DNA of 64,000 nucleotides from Taxillus chinensis (lineage: Eukaryota > Streptophyta > Magnoliopsida > Santalales > Loranthaceae), in contig CM042084.1 of NCBI GenBank assembly GCA_023512835.1, positions 49,833,609-49,897,608 on the forward strand, read 5' to 3'. The notes beneath the pieces are model-generated. The model saw only the letters and a list, made by a program, of their open reading frames with translations. It searched no databases and was not told the DNA's origin. Every line of letters starts with the position of its first letter. Within the stretch, counting starts at the first letter, position 1. Shown piece by piece: positions 10,479 to 20,487 of the stretch. The position numbers and the translations under genes were made by a program.

Positions 10479-13345
10479 TCTCTCAGTGGTGCCACCACCC
10501 CCCCCGGAGGGCCTTGAGCGTATTCCTGTCCACCCGGCAGAGGTACGGCACGGTTCGAAAGAACCCTCCGATTTGGGGGAGAAGATCCGTGGGGTTTGGA
10601 AAAAGGTGGACTTGAGATGTGTCTCCTCCGCCGGAGGAGGATACCGAAGGGGTTAGGGGCAAGGCGGGAGTGCGCCCTGTTTTGGGAGGTCTACTCTTCC
10701 GAAGTCTTATTGAGAGGGTAAGAGGGAGGATTTGGCCGCAAGGATCAAAGACGGTGCCCGAGATGAGCGGGAGTTCCAGGGAGAGGTTGCCCGAAGGCAA
10801 AGAGGACCAAGCCCCAGTTCACTCGGCTTGGCGCCTAAGAGGCTTTAGAGGCCGCGAGGGGGAGCGGCCGTGAGGTAGGTGGGAGGGCCCATCAGTGGCG
10901 CCTGCAGGGGCCTGAAGACTCAAGAGGTCAAGAGAGGAGATAGCCTTCTATTAGGCTGAACCGGTAGGGGGGGGGGTTCCGGGTTGGAGCATAAAGGGGT
11001 CCAAAAGGAAGCGTGGAAGAGGTGAGCCGGTTCGGGAGGGTGAGGTCCGCAAGGAGGGCGAGAGAGCGTGGGGGGGTCGCGTCGGATGGACCCGACCTGG
11101 GAGGCGATACAGGAGACGCCTGGGCCAGAGGAGCCACCTGGCACGGCCAAGGAGTGTTGCGGGGGTGGGGGGGGGGGGGGGTGGGAGCCCACCCCCCCCG
11201 AGGTGGAGTGTGAGGCCCTCGTTGCTTGTTTGACGTCGTGTTGGAGCTTGTTGTGCTTGTGGAGGGAGGCCTGTTGAGTAGAGGTGATTAGGACGGCGGG
11301 TCGGTTGTTTAGCGAGTGGAGGTTTGCTTTGAGAGAGTTTGACCGCTTGTGGTTGCTTGCCAAGAGGTTGTCCGTGCTGGCCCGCAGGGACCGCCCGGGG
11401 GGTGAGGGAGTGGCTGGGCCGGGGGGGGGCCATACCCACAGGAAGAGACTTGCTGAGGAGGAGAAAAGGGGTGGCCCGGTTGGGGTTAATTTTTGGGGGG
11501 GGGAGGGTGATAAGAGAGTCCTTGGTTGGTGGGGGGGGGAGGGTCGTTCCCGTGTCGTTGGGGCCAGAGGAGAGCAATCGAGGTTGTGGGTGGGTAATGA
11601 CCGAGACCCTTGGGCGTTTGGAGAGGGTGGCCTACGTCTCTTCAGAGTATGTGATTGAAGAACAAGCCCTGCCTCTATAACCTGTTTGACCAAGGGCCCT
11701 TGGTTTTCCAAAATAGATTTAGGTGGTAGCGGTCAGGGTTAGTGGAGGAATCCCAAGAGTTGTGGGGGTTGAGCCTTCGGTTATGCGCGTTCTCATTTAA
11801 ACCTTTGCTCTCTTTGTTTTCTTTGTTAGACCGAAAGGCTTGAGCACTTGGCAGCTGAGGACCTTTGCTTGTTAGAAGGGTTTTGGCCGGAGGTCTTGGG
11901 TCCGAGGGTTGACCCCAAGAAGGCCGTCAGCGTGTTTTGTGTTTTTAGTCTGTTCTTGTTGTTGGACGTCAGGGGGGTGAGACCAACCGTGCCTGTAGTG
12001 TAGAGTTAGAGTTCCTGTTTGAGCACTGAGTGAGTGTTTGGATTCCTTCCTTGTTAGCTGCTTTGCCAAGATTCCTCTTGGGGAAAGTTTGTGGTTTCTC
12101 GTTTAAAAGAGCCTTCAGACATCTCTCAGGCTTGTTGAGGCAAAGGAGATGGTGGAGTATGCCTTGATTTCTTGCTCCCGGCAAGATGTTATGTTGGCGA
12201 AAGGAAAGAGGGCCGTGAAAGGAGCCGTGGAGCGCTAGTCCCCTGTTGGATTGGGCACCCCGAGTCCTTTGGTGGTTAGTGCCTTAGGTGGGGGGGGGGA
12301 GGAACACTGGGTGACATTGAGGCGAGGTTGGCCCGTTTGAGGCTGGGGAGCTTCCTGGGAGGGGTCGGGGGGGAGGGTCGAGCATGAGGTTTGGGGCGTA
12401 TTTCCCTTGGATGAGGTGATAGGTTTACACTGAGTCTCCGGGAAGATGCCTGCCGCATTTTTTGGCCATAAGGAGGGCCTTTGTTTGTGCCGTGTCGCGG
12501 AAGCGAGCATCGGCGGCCGCGCATGTTCGCCCCCTGATACAGAGGGAAGGGGACCTCGCGATGGATTTTGGACGGCTTCCACCCCCAGGAGAAGAAGATT
12601 GGGTGATGGATCACCAAGTCGGCCCTTTCTTGTTGCGAGGGCTCTATTGGACCTTGAGCACGTACTGAACAGATGTGAGACTGAGTACCACTTTGTCTCG
12701 ACCGGTTCGAGGTCCTTTTATTTGGAGGCATGGGACCGTTTTGAGGCCTTTCACCCAGACCGACGCCGACAGAGACAAGACTTGGAGGCTTACGCCTTGA
12801 GTTTGTTGTGCCTCCTTCTGGTTGCCTACTATACAGCTTCGGCATCTGGATGGCTCCTTTTGAGGCGTATGGAGGCCTGCGTACCTTGGTGGACCGAGGT
12901 GGGGAGACAACTCTCTTGGGGCGGTTTAAGAGGCACGAGAAGGCGTGATGGTGTGGCCCGTAGCCACTAGACACATTGTTTGGTGGTTTTTCGTGCTCTC
13001 CCGCTACATTGTTGGGCGAGGTTCCAAGTATCTCCGTTTATTTCCTTTTGAGGGATCGTGAGGGCCCGGGTAGCTTGTTACCACCGCGTCGAGCGAGGCA
13101 CAACGGTTTCCGTGTCCCGCTGGATCACCCGACCCCCTCTGTGTTGATTGGGTGCATCGATGACATGTCCATCTTGAGGCCCCACGATCTGTGGCGAGAG
13201 AACCTTTGCGGGTCGTCTTCCTTGTTCGCGTGGCACCGTGGTTGAGGAGGAGACATGGAATGTCCGTGATGGGAGAGCCCTTGTCGAGTGGTAGTTGGCC
13301 AGGATTGTTTTCTGATTTTTTATATATTTATGTCTTTTAGACATG
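10479..13345 (+). pseudogene. TEK1 gag-pol remainder, riddled with deletions
   Basis: The order of matching words follows Tekay gag-pol. Gag words near 10480-10560 and 11140 (GGCACGGCCAAGGAG) come first. RT follows at 11880-11930, then integrase: GGGTGATGGATCACCAAGTCGGCCC-like words at 12602 and CCTTTTGAGGCGTATGG at 12856. The C-terminal domain (GGGCGAGGTTCCAAG at 13013, GATGACATGTCCAT at 13157) and the closing chromodomain words to about 13270 come last. No frame stays open for a whole domain. ORFs such as 12276-12974 on the minus strand and 10920-11711 are antisense translations of this GC-rich sequence and carry no domain. Confidence 0.6.
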
Positions 13346-13449
13346 GTTCTTTTTTACCTTGAGATTTCGCCGCTTGTTTGTGTTTGTGGGCCCCTTTGTG
13401 TGGGGCGTATGTTCCTCTCTTTCTTTTTTTGAGAGAACCTAGTGTCCTT

Positions 13450-14515
13450 TGCCTCCCAGTTAGTACCCACCTAAAAAAGAAAATGCATTTTCCACGTTTG
13501 GAGGTCGTGGTTTCTCTTAATACAAATTAGTTGTCGAGAACCCTTGGTAATTTGCATGTTCCCTTGTTTCATTCAGATTCTCCAAACTTAGAACTGCAAC
13601 CCCTGTTCTTAATAAACCTTTTATGGGAGCCTATATAAGGATGAGGGACGAGGTAGGTTTTCTTGGTGGAGAGAGAGAGAGGAGAGGGAAAGGGGTGTTG
13701 GCTGGGGGAGAAAGAGGGGGGGGGGGGGGGAAATAAAGGGGGAGCAAGGAGGATCTATCGTCCGGTTGCCGTGTCTTTCTTTTGACATAATGGTTCCTAA
13801 GTTGGTCAGCTTTATATGGGGGGGGCTCGTAGGGGGGGGGGGGGGGGGGGGGGGGGTGGGCGTGAGGCTATGGGGGGGGGCAGTTTGGGGGGGGGGGGGG
13901 GGGGGGGGAAGAGGAGGGAAGGGGTTTGAAAGCCGGAAGTGGGAATCGGTAGGGGGACAGGCTGTGCGTGTTTTCGGGACTAAGCAACTATGTTTGTGTT
14001 ATGCCAGGCGGGGGGGTGGTTGTTGTGGGGAACCCGTGGGATGGAGTTTGGACCCTGGGGGAAGCCGGATTGAACCGGGCCGTTTGGAACCGTGGGAAGC
14101 CGGGGGGGGCCCGGGGGGAAGCCGGTTGAACCCGGGGCGGAAGCCGGGGGTGCAGCCCGATTGTGCCGACATATGTGGAGATCCCGCTGCAAAGTGAGTG
14201 GGAGGGTTGGAGCATGCCCTACGCCTGGTGCCCCCCCCTGTTTCGAACCTCGGGTGGAACCCCAGTAACATTTATTTTTTGTTTTTAATTTTTATGGACG
14301 GAACCCCATGGGGATAAAAGATTAAAAAGCGATTTGGTTTGTGTCTGATGGACTTTATTTTTCTTGAAGTGTGGAATGTTAAAGTTCGGTTCTGTTTTAT
14401 CCTAACCCCTGCCCTCGTTGAAAGGAGCAGGGTTGGGGGGGGGGGGGGGGGGGGGGGCGGGGGGGGGGGGCAGGGTTTTGGGGAGTTGGGGGATTTTTAG
14501 GCTCTCATTTTTTTC
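13450..14515 (+). repeat. TEK1 right (3') LTR, degraded
   Basis: It carries a TATA-like CTATATAAGGATGAGG at 13630, followed by a GA-rich leader (13670-13690) as in the other Tekay LTRs. A degraded tandem repeat at 14030-14150 (words GGAACCCG, GGAAGCCGG) matches the TEK3 repeat AACCCGGTGG / GGAAGCCCGGG. It ends against SIR1 gag near 14515. Poly-G runs at 13830-13910 and 14435-14470 interrupt it. The start is not sharply visible. Confidence 0.5.
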
Positions 14516-15818
14516 ATGATCACATGCGGTAGTAAGAGATTCTAATTTACTCAGGAGCTCGAGATAGAAGGTACCTCAGCATTTGCCATGAGGCGGACGG
14601 ACGTTCGGCTTAGTGGTCGGCTCATCATCCGAGGATTCCTCCTCTTCTTCCGAGCCACTCATGTATTTTGTCACGAGCGCCTTCCTCTTGCTCTTGCCGT
14701 TATCCGAGGTGGAGCGGCGAGCGCTTACCTTGTCACTTTTCTCGGCCACTTTTGTTTTGGACCTGCATTCCTTGGCCCAGGTGACCGGTTTTCCCACAGT
14801 TGAAACATTCCTGGGAACTGGACTCCGGTCGCTCCTTCCTTTGGAACGATGATGATGAGCGTCTTTTGATCCCTTTTCCGCTTTTCCGTAGGAATCGCTC
14901 AAAGGATTTGACAAGAAGGGCTATCTCCTCCTCCTCGTCGAATCGAATTGTTGGATACGTCCGCATCATCATTCCTCAGGTATGTTTAGACATTCCGTAG
15001 CTTTGAGAGCTACCCCCTTTTCTTTCCGAGCTATTTTCTTATCTCTGTCGAGTACTTAAACCTGACTTCGTGAGTCCGCAGCTCTCCATACGGTTCTTCA
15101 AGGGGAACATATCGCCGCTTTTGTCCGATTGCATCCGGAGTTGTTTGGAGTAGTAGCGATCCGGCAAGGAGCGAAAGAACTTGTCATTGATCCGGGATTG
15201 AGAATAGTGCTCATTGACGGCTTCGGTTCAAGAATGAGCTTGCCGAATGTCCGATAGATGCTTTCAAGTGATTCGCCCGGTTTATGATTAAAACTCTCAA
15301 AGTTTTGTCTCGAGAGTGCAGATCACATTCGCATCCTGGGACCGACTCCCCTCATAGAGGATTGTCGGTTTGTCCCAAACGAGCTTTTGCTATCGTGCGG
15401 CCCTGGACGTCCGTGAAAGCCTCGGAATCCAAAGACGATGTAACATAAGCCGAGCCTTTTCACTAGCGCACCGCCAGGCTCTTTCATCGTTGGTAAGTTC
15501 AAGATCTGTCTTTGGCCTCCTAACTCCATGTTCTCCGATAGTCATCGGAATTGGAATCTCCTGATGAAGACATGGCCACATAAGATGATCATGGCATACC
15601 ATAAACATCTTCATGCGAGCTTTCCACTGGGAGAAAAGCTCAGGTGTGAATTTGGGCGGTTTCGTTAAAGTAAAACCAGAACTCCGTGGTTGAGAAACAG
15701 CGGCAGCAGCAGGTTGAGGTGGGTCGACATTTTCACTGCTGCTTCGATTCGGGACGGGCTCCTGTGCACCTCCGAAGTTAAGGCGAGTGTTGAATAGCAT
15801 ACTGCTTTCTTCGGCCAT
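14516..15818 (-). pseudogene. SIR1 gag, N-terminal half
   Basis: Gag begins at the minus-strand ATG ending at 15818 (MAEESSMLFNTRL). It is placed there because SIR2 has the same start 48 bp after its primer site. A gag core follows (KPPKFTPELFSQWKARMKMF). Further on come an acidic segment, a degenerate zinc knuckle (CFNCGKTGH present, last Cys lost) near 14800, and the SEEEEESSDDEPT stretch near 14620. Frames break near 15390, 15320, 15000 and 14735. Gag would package the element RNA. Coding stops at about 14516, where TEK1 was inserted, and continues at 5390. Confidence 0.85.
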
Positions 15819-15866
15819 TTCTGAGATTGAAAGAGTGGGATCTCTACTTAGAACAAAGTAGAACTT

Positions 15867-15878
15867 GCTCTGATACCA
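15867..15878 (-). other. SIR1 primer binding site (tRNA-iMet)
   Basis: The minus strand reads TGGTATCAGAGC, the complement of the initiator methionine tRNA 3' end. It lies two bases inside the LTR end at 15881. SIR2 has the identical site. Confidence 0.93.
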
Positions 15879-15880
15879 CT

Positions 15881-17103
15881 TGATGGTCCCTTGGAGCCTA
15901 AAGGGGGGGGGGTGAATAGGCTCTTATTCAAACTCTTTCCTTTCACTCAAGACACAAACACTTATCTAGTTTAAGTGATAGAATCATTCAGGAAGTTAAC
16001 CAGATAGTGGAAGTATTTTGTTTTATTATCACAAGATGAATACAACAAAATAGAAGCAAAACTCTCTTACACTCTGTTTACAAAATGAACTCACACACTA
16101 GCCAAGTTCTATCTCTAAAGATGATAAAGCTCCTCACTTCTTTTTTTTCAACTTATTTTTCAATGTATAAGTATGAATATTTATATAAAACATTCCTAAG
16201 AGACAACCTTGGAACTTGTAGTTCCGGAATGCGTTCCGCACTAACTATCCCTCGGTAATCTCTCTGCCTTGACTGATGCGGATTGTGGAGCTCAAGATCT
16301 TGGATTTGAAGAGTATAAGTGTCTTGTGAGTTCCGAGATACAATTAAGGTTGTGTCCACATATCCGGATGATCCACGTGTAAGATTCTTCATGTTCTCAA
16401 TACATTCGTCTTACATCGGGACACCAAGAGCTGATAACTTTAAATGCGGTTTAGTTGGAGCAGTGTCTTCTTGGTCCGGTGTAATTATCCTTACTCCGTA
16501 GCTAATGAAGCTCGGAACCTTACTCCGTGTCAGTGGTTGCTTACTCCGTATCTATTTAGTACTTGGAATCCTTAGTCCGTGTCGCGCTTCCTTACTCCGC
16601 ATGTAAATTCCTTATTCCGTATGTAAGTTCCTTATTCCGTATGTAAGTTCCTTACTCCGTATGTAAGTTCCTTACTTCGGGCGAGTCTTGAAAAGTCTGA
16701 TAACTTATTCCGTGTCAGCGCTTTCTTACTCCGCATGTAAGTTCCTTACTCCGTATGTAATTTCCTTACTCCGTATGTAGGTTCCTTACTCCGGGCGAGT
16801 AATACATCCGGATTCCTTACTCCGCATCTGGTTTCCTTACTCCGCACTTATCCTTTAAGTTCTTAGTCCATAGGAATATTCCTTATTCCATATGTATTTG
16901 TTACTTGGTTATTTACCAAGTGTTTGACGACACTCACTCTTGTCCGGATCAGGATTATGTATCCTGTCCTTAGCTTTGCTCTCACGAGTGCATCTCTGGA
17001 TTAGTAACATATCTTCTGTAATGATCAAATAAACACAAAAGATCTCAGATCAAATTACATAAGGCTTTATCAGCATTATCCAAATTCTGGGTTTGATCCA
17101 ACA
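15881..17103 (-). repeat. SIR1 5' LTR (1223 bp)
   Basis: On the minus strand the LTR starts TGTTGGATCAA at 17103 and ends GGACCATCA at 15881, next to the primer site. Its partner SIR2 LTR ends CCAACA, so the original terminal inverted repeat was TGTTGG/CCAACA, and one base has changed here. The middle (about 16490-16900) is an array of short degenerate units around CGGAGTAAGGA. The partner 3' LTR lies left of the window. Flanking bases 17104-17108 (GTTTC) would be one half of its target duplication. Confidence 0.9.
16177..16187 (-). promoter_or_regulatory. SIR1 LTR TATA box
   Basis: TATATAAATAT is read on the minus strand inside the LTR, upstream of the leader and gag. It occupies the same place as TATAAATA at 20070 in the SIR2 LTR. 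Confidence 0.6.
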
Positions 17104-18970
17104 GTTTCACCGGCCTTAGTGGCATCCATATTAAGGAATCTGGTGGCCCAATAAGCCTTATGCTTTAATTCCACTGGAAGGTGATAGGCTTTGCCATAAA
17201 CGAGCTGGAAAGGAGATGTCCCACGTGGTGTCTTGAATGTTGTCTGATATGCCCAGAGAGCATCATCTAGCTTAGCAGCCCAATCCTTGCGGGAAGCATT
17301 TACAGTGTGTTCCAAAGTTTTTTTAATTTCCCGATTGGACACCTCTGTCTGCCCATTAGCCTGAGGGTGATATGGGGTAGTGATTCTATGGCAAACACCA
17401 TATTTCTATAATAGTCTGTGAAGATGCTGGTTTCAGAAATGAGAACCACCATCACTGATGAGAGCTCTTAGTACCCCAAACTTGGTAAAAATTTGTTTCT
17501 TCAAAAATGTCTAAACAACCTTGGAATCATTTACTGGTGTAGCAATTGCTTCAACCCATTTGGACACATAGTCCACAACCAGTAAAATATATAAATTTTT
17601 GAAAGAAGATGGGAATGGTCCCATAAAATCTATACCCCGGACATCGAAGAGTTCAACCTCCAAGATGTTTGTCAATGGTTGCTAATTCCGGCGACTGATA
17701 TTTCCTGTCCTCTGACAATTGTCACATTGCATAACATAAGCCCTTGCATCCTTAAATAGAGTAGGCCAGAAAAGACCAGATTGAAGTACTTTTCCAGCAA
17801 TCTTGGTGGCACCCATGTGGCCACCACATTCTCTACTATGGCAGTGGTTCAGAACGTCGGTCATTTCTTCTTCAGGGACACATCTTCTGATAAGTCCATC
17901 GCCGTAGGCCTTGAATAGCAATGGATCTTCCCATATATAATGCTTAACATCCACCAGAAATCACTTCTTTTGTTCGTAGCTAGACTGATATGGGAGAACT
18001 CCTCCAACCAGGTAGTTGACATTGTCTGCAAACCATGGTGCTGTATCTTACACCACAAAGAGTTGTTCATCTAGAAATTCTTCCATAATGGTTTGCTTAT
18101 CTTCACCTAGAGCAGAAGGATTCTCCAGTCTAGATAAATGGTCAGCTACCACATTTTGAATGCCTTCTTTGTCTTTGATTGTAAAATCAAATTCCTATAA
18201 GAGTAGTACCCATCTAATGAGTCTAGGCTTGGAATCTTTTTTTGATATAAGATACTTGATTGCAGCATGATTTGTATACACAATAGTATGTGAACCCAAC
18301 AGGTAACTTCTGAATTTGTCAAAAGCATAGACTATAACTTGCAGCTCTTTCTCCGTGGTGGCATAATTCAGTTGAGCGTCATTCAAGGCTATAGGAATCT
18401 GGTTATATCCTGAATATCTGTCTAAGAAACAGTAGTAGGCATGACCTGCTAATCGTTCCAGCATCTGATCAATATGGGGCAATGGAAAGTGATCCTTTCG
18501 GGTGTTGTCATTTAACTTCCTGTAATCTATACAGACTCTTCATCCAGTTACTGTCCGGGTAGAGATCAACTCATTGTTGTCATTCTTGATTACTGTCATA
18601 CCACCCTTCTTTGGAACAATCTGAACTGGATTAACCTTATGACTGTCAGAAATAGGATAAATAATCCCTGCATCCAGGCTTCATTACCTCTGCTCTAACA
18701 ACCTCCTTCATATTAGGATTCAATCTCCGCTGATGCTTAACAGTTGTCTTGTCTTTGTCTTCCATAAGAATTCTATACATGCAGAGTGTGGGACTGAGAC
18801 CCTTTATGTCAGCAATGGTCCATCCAATTGCGGCCTTATGATGTCTCAACATTGTTAATAGTTGTTCAAGTTGCTGCCCTTCAAGTTCAACTGCTACAAT
18901 TACTGGTAGGTCTGATCCTGCACCTAGATATGCATATTTTAAGTGAGCTGGCAATGTCTTCAGCTCTAAC
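17104..18970 (-). pseudogene. Athila pol fragment ATH1 (RT start, RNase H, integrase)
   Basis: Minus-strand frames give Athila-type pol. They run from PAHLKYAYLG (18954) through DIKGLSPTLCMYRILME and the RT block [16 protein letters not shown] (about 18440). RNase H follows ([19 protein letters not shown], 18330-18195). The integrase zinc finger comes next (HCHSRECGGHMGATK with CDNCQ, 17860-17720), then the core with Asp in GIDFMGPF, Asp in ISDGGSHF and Glu in GQTEVSNRE (17640-17330). About 680 bp between RT and RNase H are missing compared with ATH2. The gene is cut at 18970 by the SIR2 LTR and at 17104 by the SIR1 LTR. It is the oldest layer visible here. Confidence 0.88.
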
Positions 18971-20426
18971 TATTGGATCAAGCCCAGAATTTGGATAATG
19001 CTGATAAAGCCCTACGTAATTTGATTTGAGACCTTTGTTGTTTTATCTGAAGTCATTGCAGAAGATATGATTTTCATCCGGATCTACACTCGTGAGTGCA
19101 AAGCTAAGGACAAGATACATAATCCTTATCCAAGTGAGAATGAGTGTCGTCAAACACTTAGTATATAACCAAGTCTTTACTTCATACGGAATAAGGATCA
19201 TTCATGCGGAGTAAGAACCTAAAAGCTATGGACTAAGAAATCCACATCTAATATTTCAAACAGACTAAGTCAAAAAGATGCGGAGTAAGAATCTTAGTCT
19301 ACAAAGTCGTGCGGAATAAGAGAGTCAACTCGGAGTTAAAAAGTTAAGTCTTCCACTCAACCGGACTAAAGTAAAGAAGATACGGAGTAAGGAATCCGAG
19401 TCTTCCATACATGCGGAGTAAGGAAGCATTTCTATGGAATAACAACTTGAGTCTTTATTCGCATGGAGTAAGGAAACTAGATGCGGAGTAAGGAATCCGA
19501 ACCACTCACTCATGCGGAGTAAGGATGAGCTGATACGGAGTAAGCCATCCGTTCCTTCAACTCATGAGGAGTAAGGAAACTAGATGCGGAGTAAGGAAGT
19601 GCTGATGTGGAGTAAGGACTCCGACCTTCTCTTTCATACGGAGTAAGGAAGCGCTTACACGGAACAAGGATTCCAGTACCAAATTGATACGGAGTAAGCA
19701 ATCTGTATTACGGAGTAAGGATCCAAGCTTAATTTAAACACGAAATAAGGAACCTTACAGCGGATTCAAGAAGACACTACTTCAACTTATCTCTTCGTAA
19801 TCAAAGTCACCACCTTGCTGCCTCCCGATGGATCATCCTGATGTAAGACAAACTCGTTGAAAACTTAAAGTATCTTACACGTGGATCATCCGGATATGTG
19901 GACACAACTTTAATTACACTTGGGAACTTACAAAGACTCTTATGCATTGCAAACCCAAGATCTTGAAGACCACATCTGCTGCAATTAAGCAAGAGAGATT
20001 TCCGAGAGACAGTAAATGTGCACAATGTCCGAAACAACAAGTTTCAAGGTTGTCTCTTATGGATGTCGCTATAAATAGTAACACTTGTACACTTTAGAAA
20101 GTGTGCATAAATATAGAAGTGCATGTGTGCATAAGTGGCATAGTTTTGTGTATGTACAAAAGCTCATTGAGATCATAGAGGCTAGCGTGTGTGTGCTTGT
20201 AAACAGAGTGCTAAAGAGTTTTTAAGTAGGTCTAAAAGCTTCCAAGCTTTAGTCTGCTTCCATTTTGTTGTACTTATCATACTGATAATAAAACAAAATA
20301 CTTCCACTATCTGGTTATATTCCGCATTGATTCTATCTCTTAACCAGATAAGTGTTGTGCCAAAGAGTTAGAAAAGAGTTTCGATAAGAGCCTATTCACC
20401 CCCCTCTAGGCTCCAAGGGACCAACA
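18971..20426 (+). repeat. SIR2 5' LTR (1456 bp)
   Basis: It starts TATTGGATCAAGCCC (TG changed to TA) and ends GGACCAACA at 20426, two bases before the primer site. It aligns with the SIR1 LTR in inverse orientation but is 233 bp longer. Much of the difference lies in the array of CGGAGTAAGGA-like units at about 19180-19730. A leader from about 20080 runs to the conserved end GAGCCTATTCACCCCCC. Bases 18966-18970 (CTAAC) would be one half of its target duplication. Confidence 0.92.
20070..20077 (+). promoter_or_regulatory. SIR2 LTR TATA box
   Basis: TATAAATA lies 350 bp before the LTR end, in the position where transcription of the genomic RNA would begin. SIR1 has a TATA box at the equivalent place. 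Confidence 0.65.
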
Positions 20427-20428
20427 AG

Positions 20429-20440
20429 TGGTATCAGAGC
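20429..20440 (+). other. SIR2 primer binding site (tRNA-iMet)
   Basis: TGGTATCAGAGC is an exact complement to the initiator Met tRNA 3' end and fixes the 5' LTR boundary at 20426. Confidence 0.95.
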
Positions 20441-20487
20441 GAGTTCTATCTGTTCAAAGTAGAGATCCCACTTTTTCTCTCTCATCA

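Larger units (their letters stand above)
5390..14515 (+). mobile_element. Tekay-type Ty3/gypsy element TEK1, strongly degraded, inside SIR1 gag
   Basis: The two ends share a degraded repeat. For example, AACCCCATGGGGAT occurs near 6143 and again near 14305, followed by similar sequence. Between them, words in the right order match Tekay gag (about 6459-6590 and 10479 onward), RT (about 11850), integrase (about 12600-12925) and chromodomain (about 13000-13270) of TEK2 and TEK3. The insertion splits SIR1 gag. The differences are mainly short deletions and homopolymer changes, and poly-G tracts occur at 5630, 13715, 13830-13910 and 14435. Both true decay and faulty consensus are possible. Boundaries are uncertain by about 50 bp. 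Confidence 0.65.
1..17103 (-). mobile_element. Sirevirus-like Ty1/copia element SIR1, interrupted
   Basis: This is one copia element read right to left. It runs LTR (17103-15881), tRNA-iMet primer site, gag, protease, integrase, RT and RNase H, then 3' noncoding DNA reaching base 1. The 3' LTR lies outside the window. The domain order integrase before RT is diagnostic of Ty1/copia. A long gag with two zinc knuckles and purine-rich repeats downstream of pol fit the Sirevirus group. Gag is interrupted by TEK1 between about 5390 and 14515. All coding parts carry frameshifts or stops, so the copy is dead. It aligns throughout with SIR2. Confidence 0.88.

Noticed and set aside
10483..12974. Several frames of 100-260 residues on both strands in GC-rich DNA
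   Set aside because: The region matches Tekay gag-pol on the plus strand with many deletions. The frames have no domain and are proline/arginine-rich by base composition.
16490..19740. Regularly recurring short repeats resembling a CRISPR array
   Set aside because: Unit length and spacing vary, the arrays lie inside LTRs of a plant element, and there is no spacer pattern.
20429..20440. Possible tRNA gene signals at TGGTATCAGAGC sites (also 15867, 37117, 59519, 63264)
   Set aside because: Only the 3' complement of tRNA-iMet is present, next to LTR ends. These are primer binding sites.
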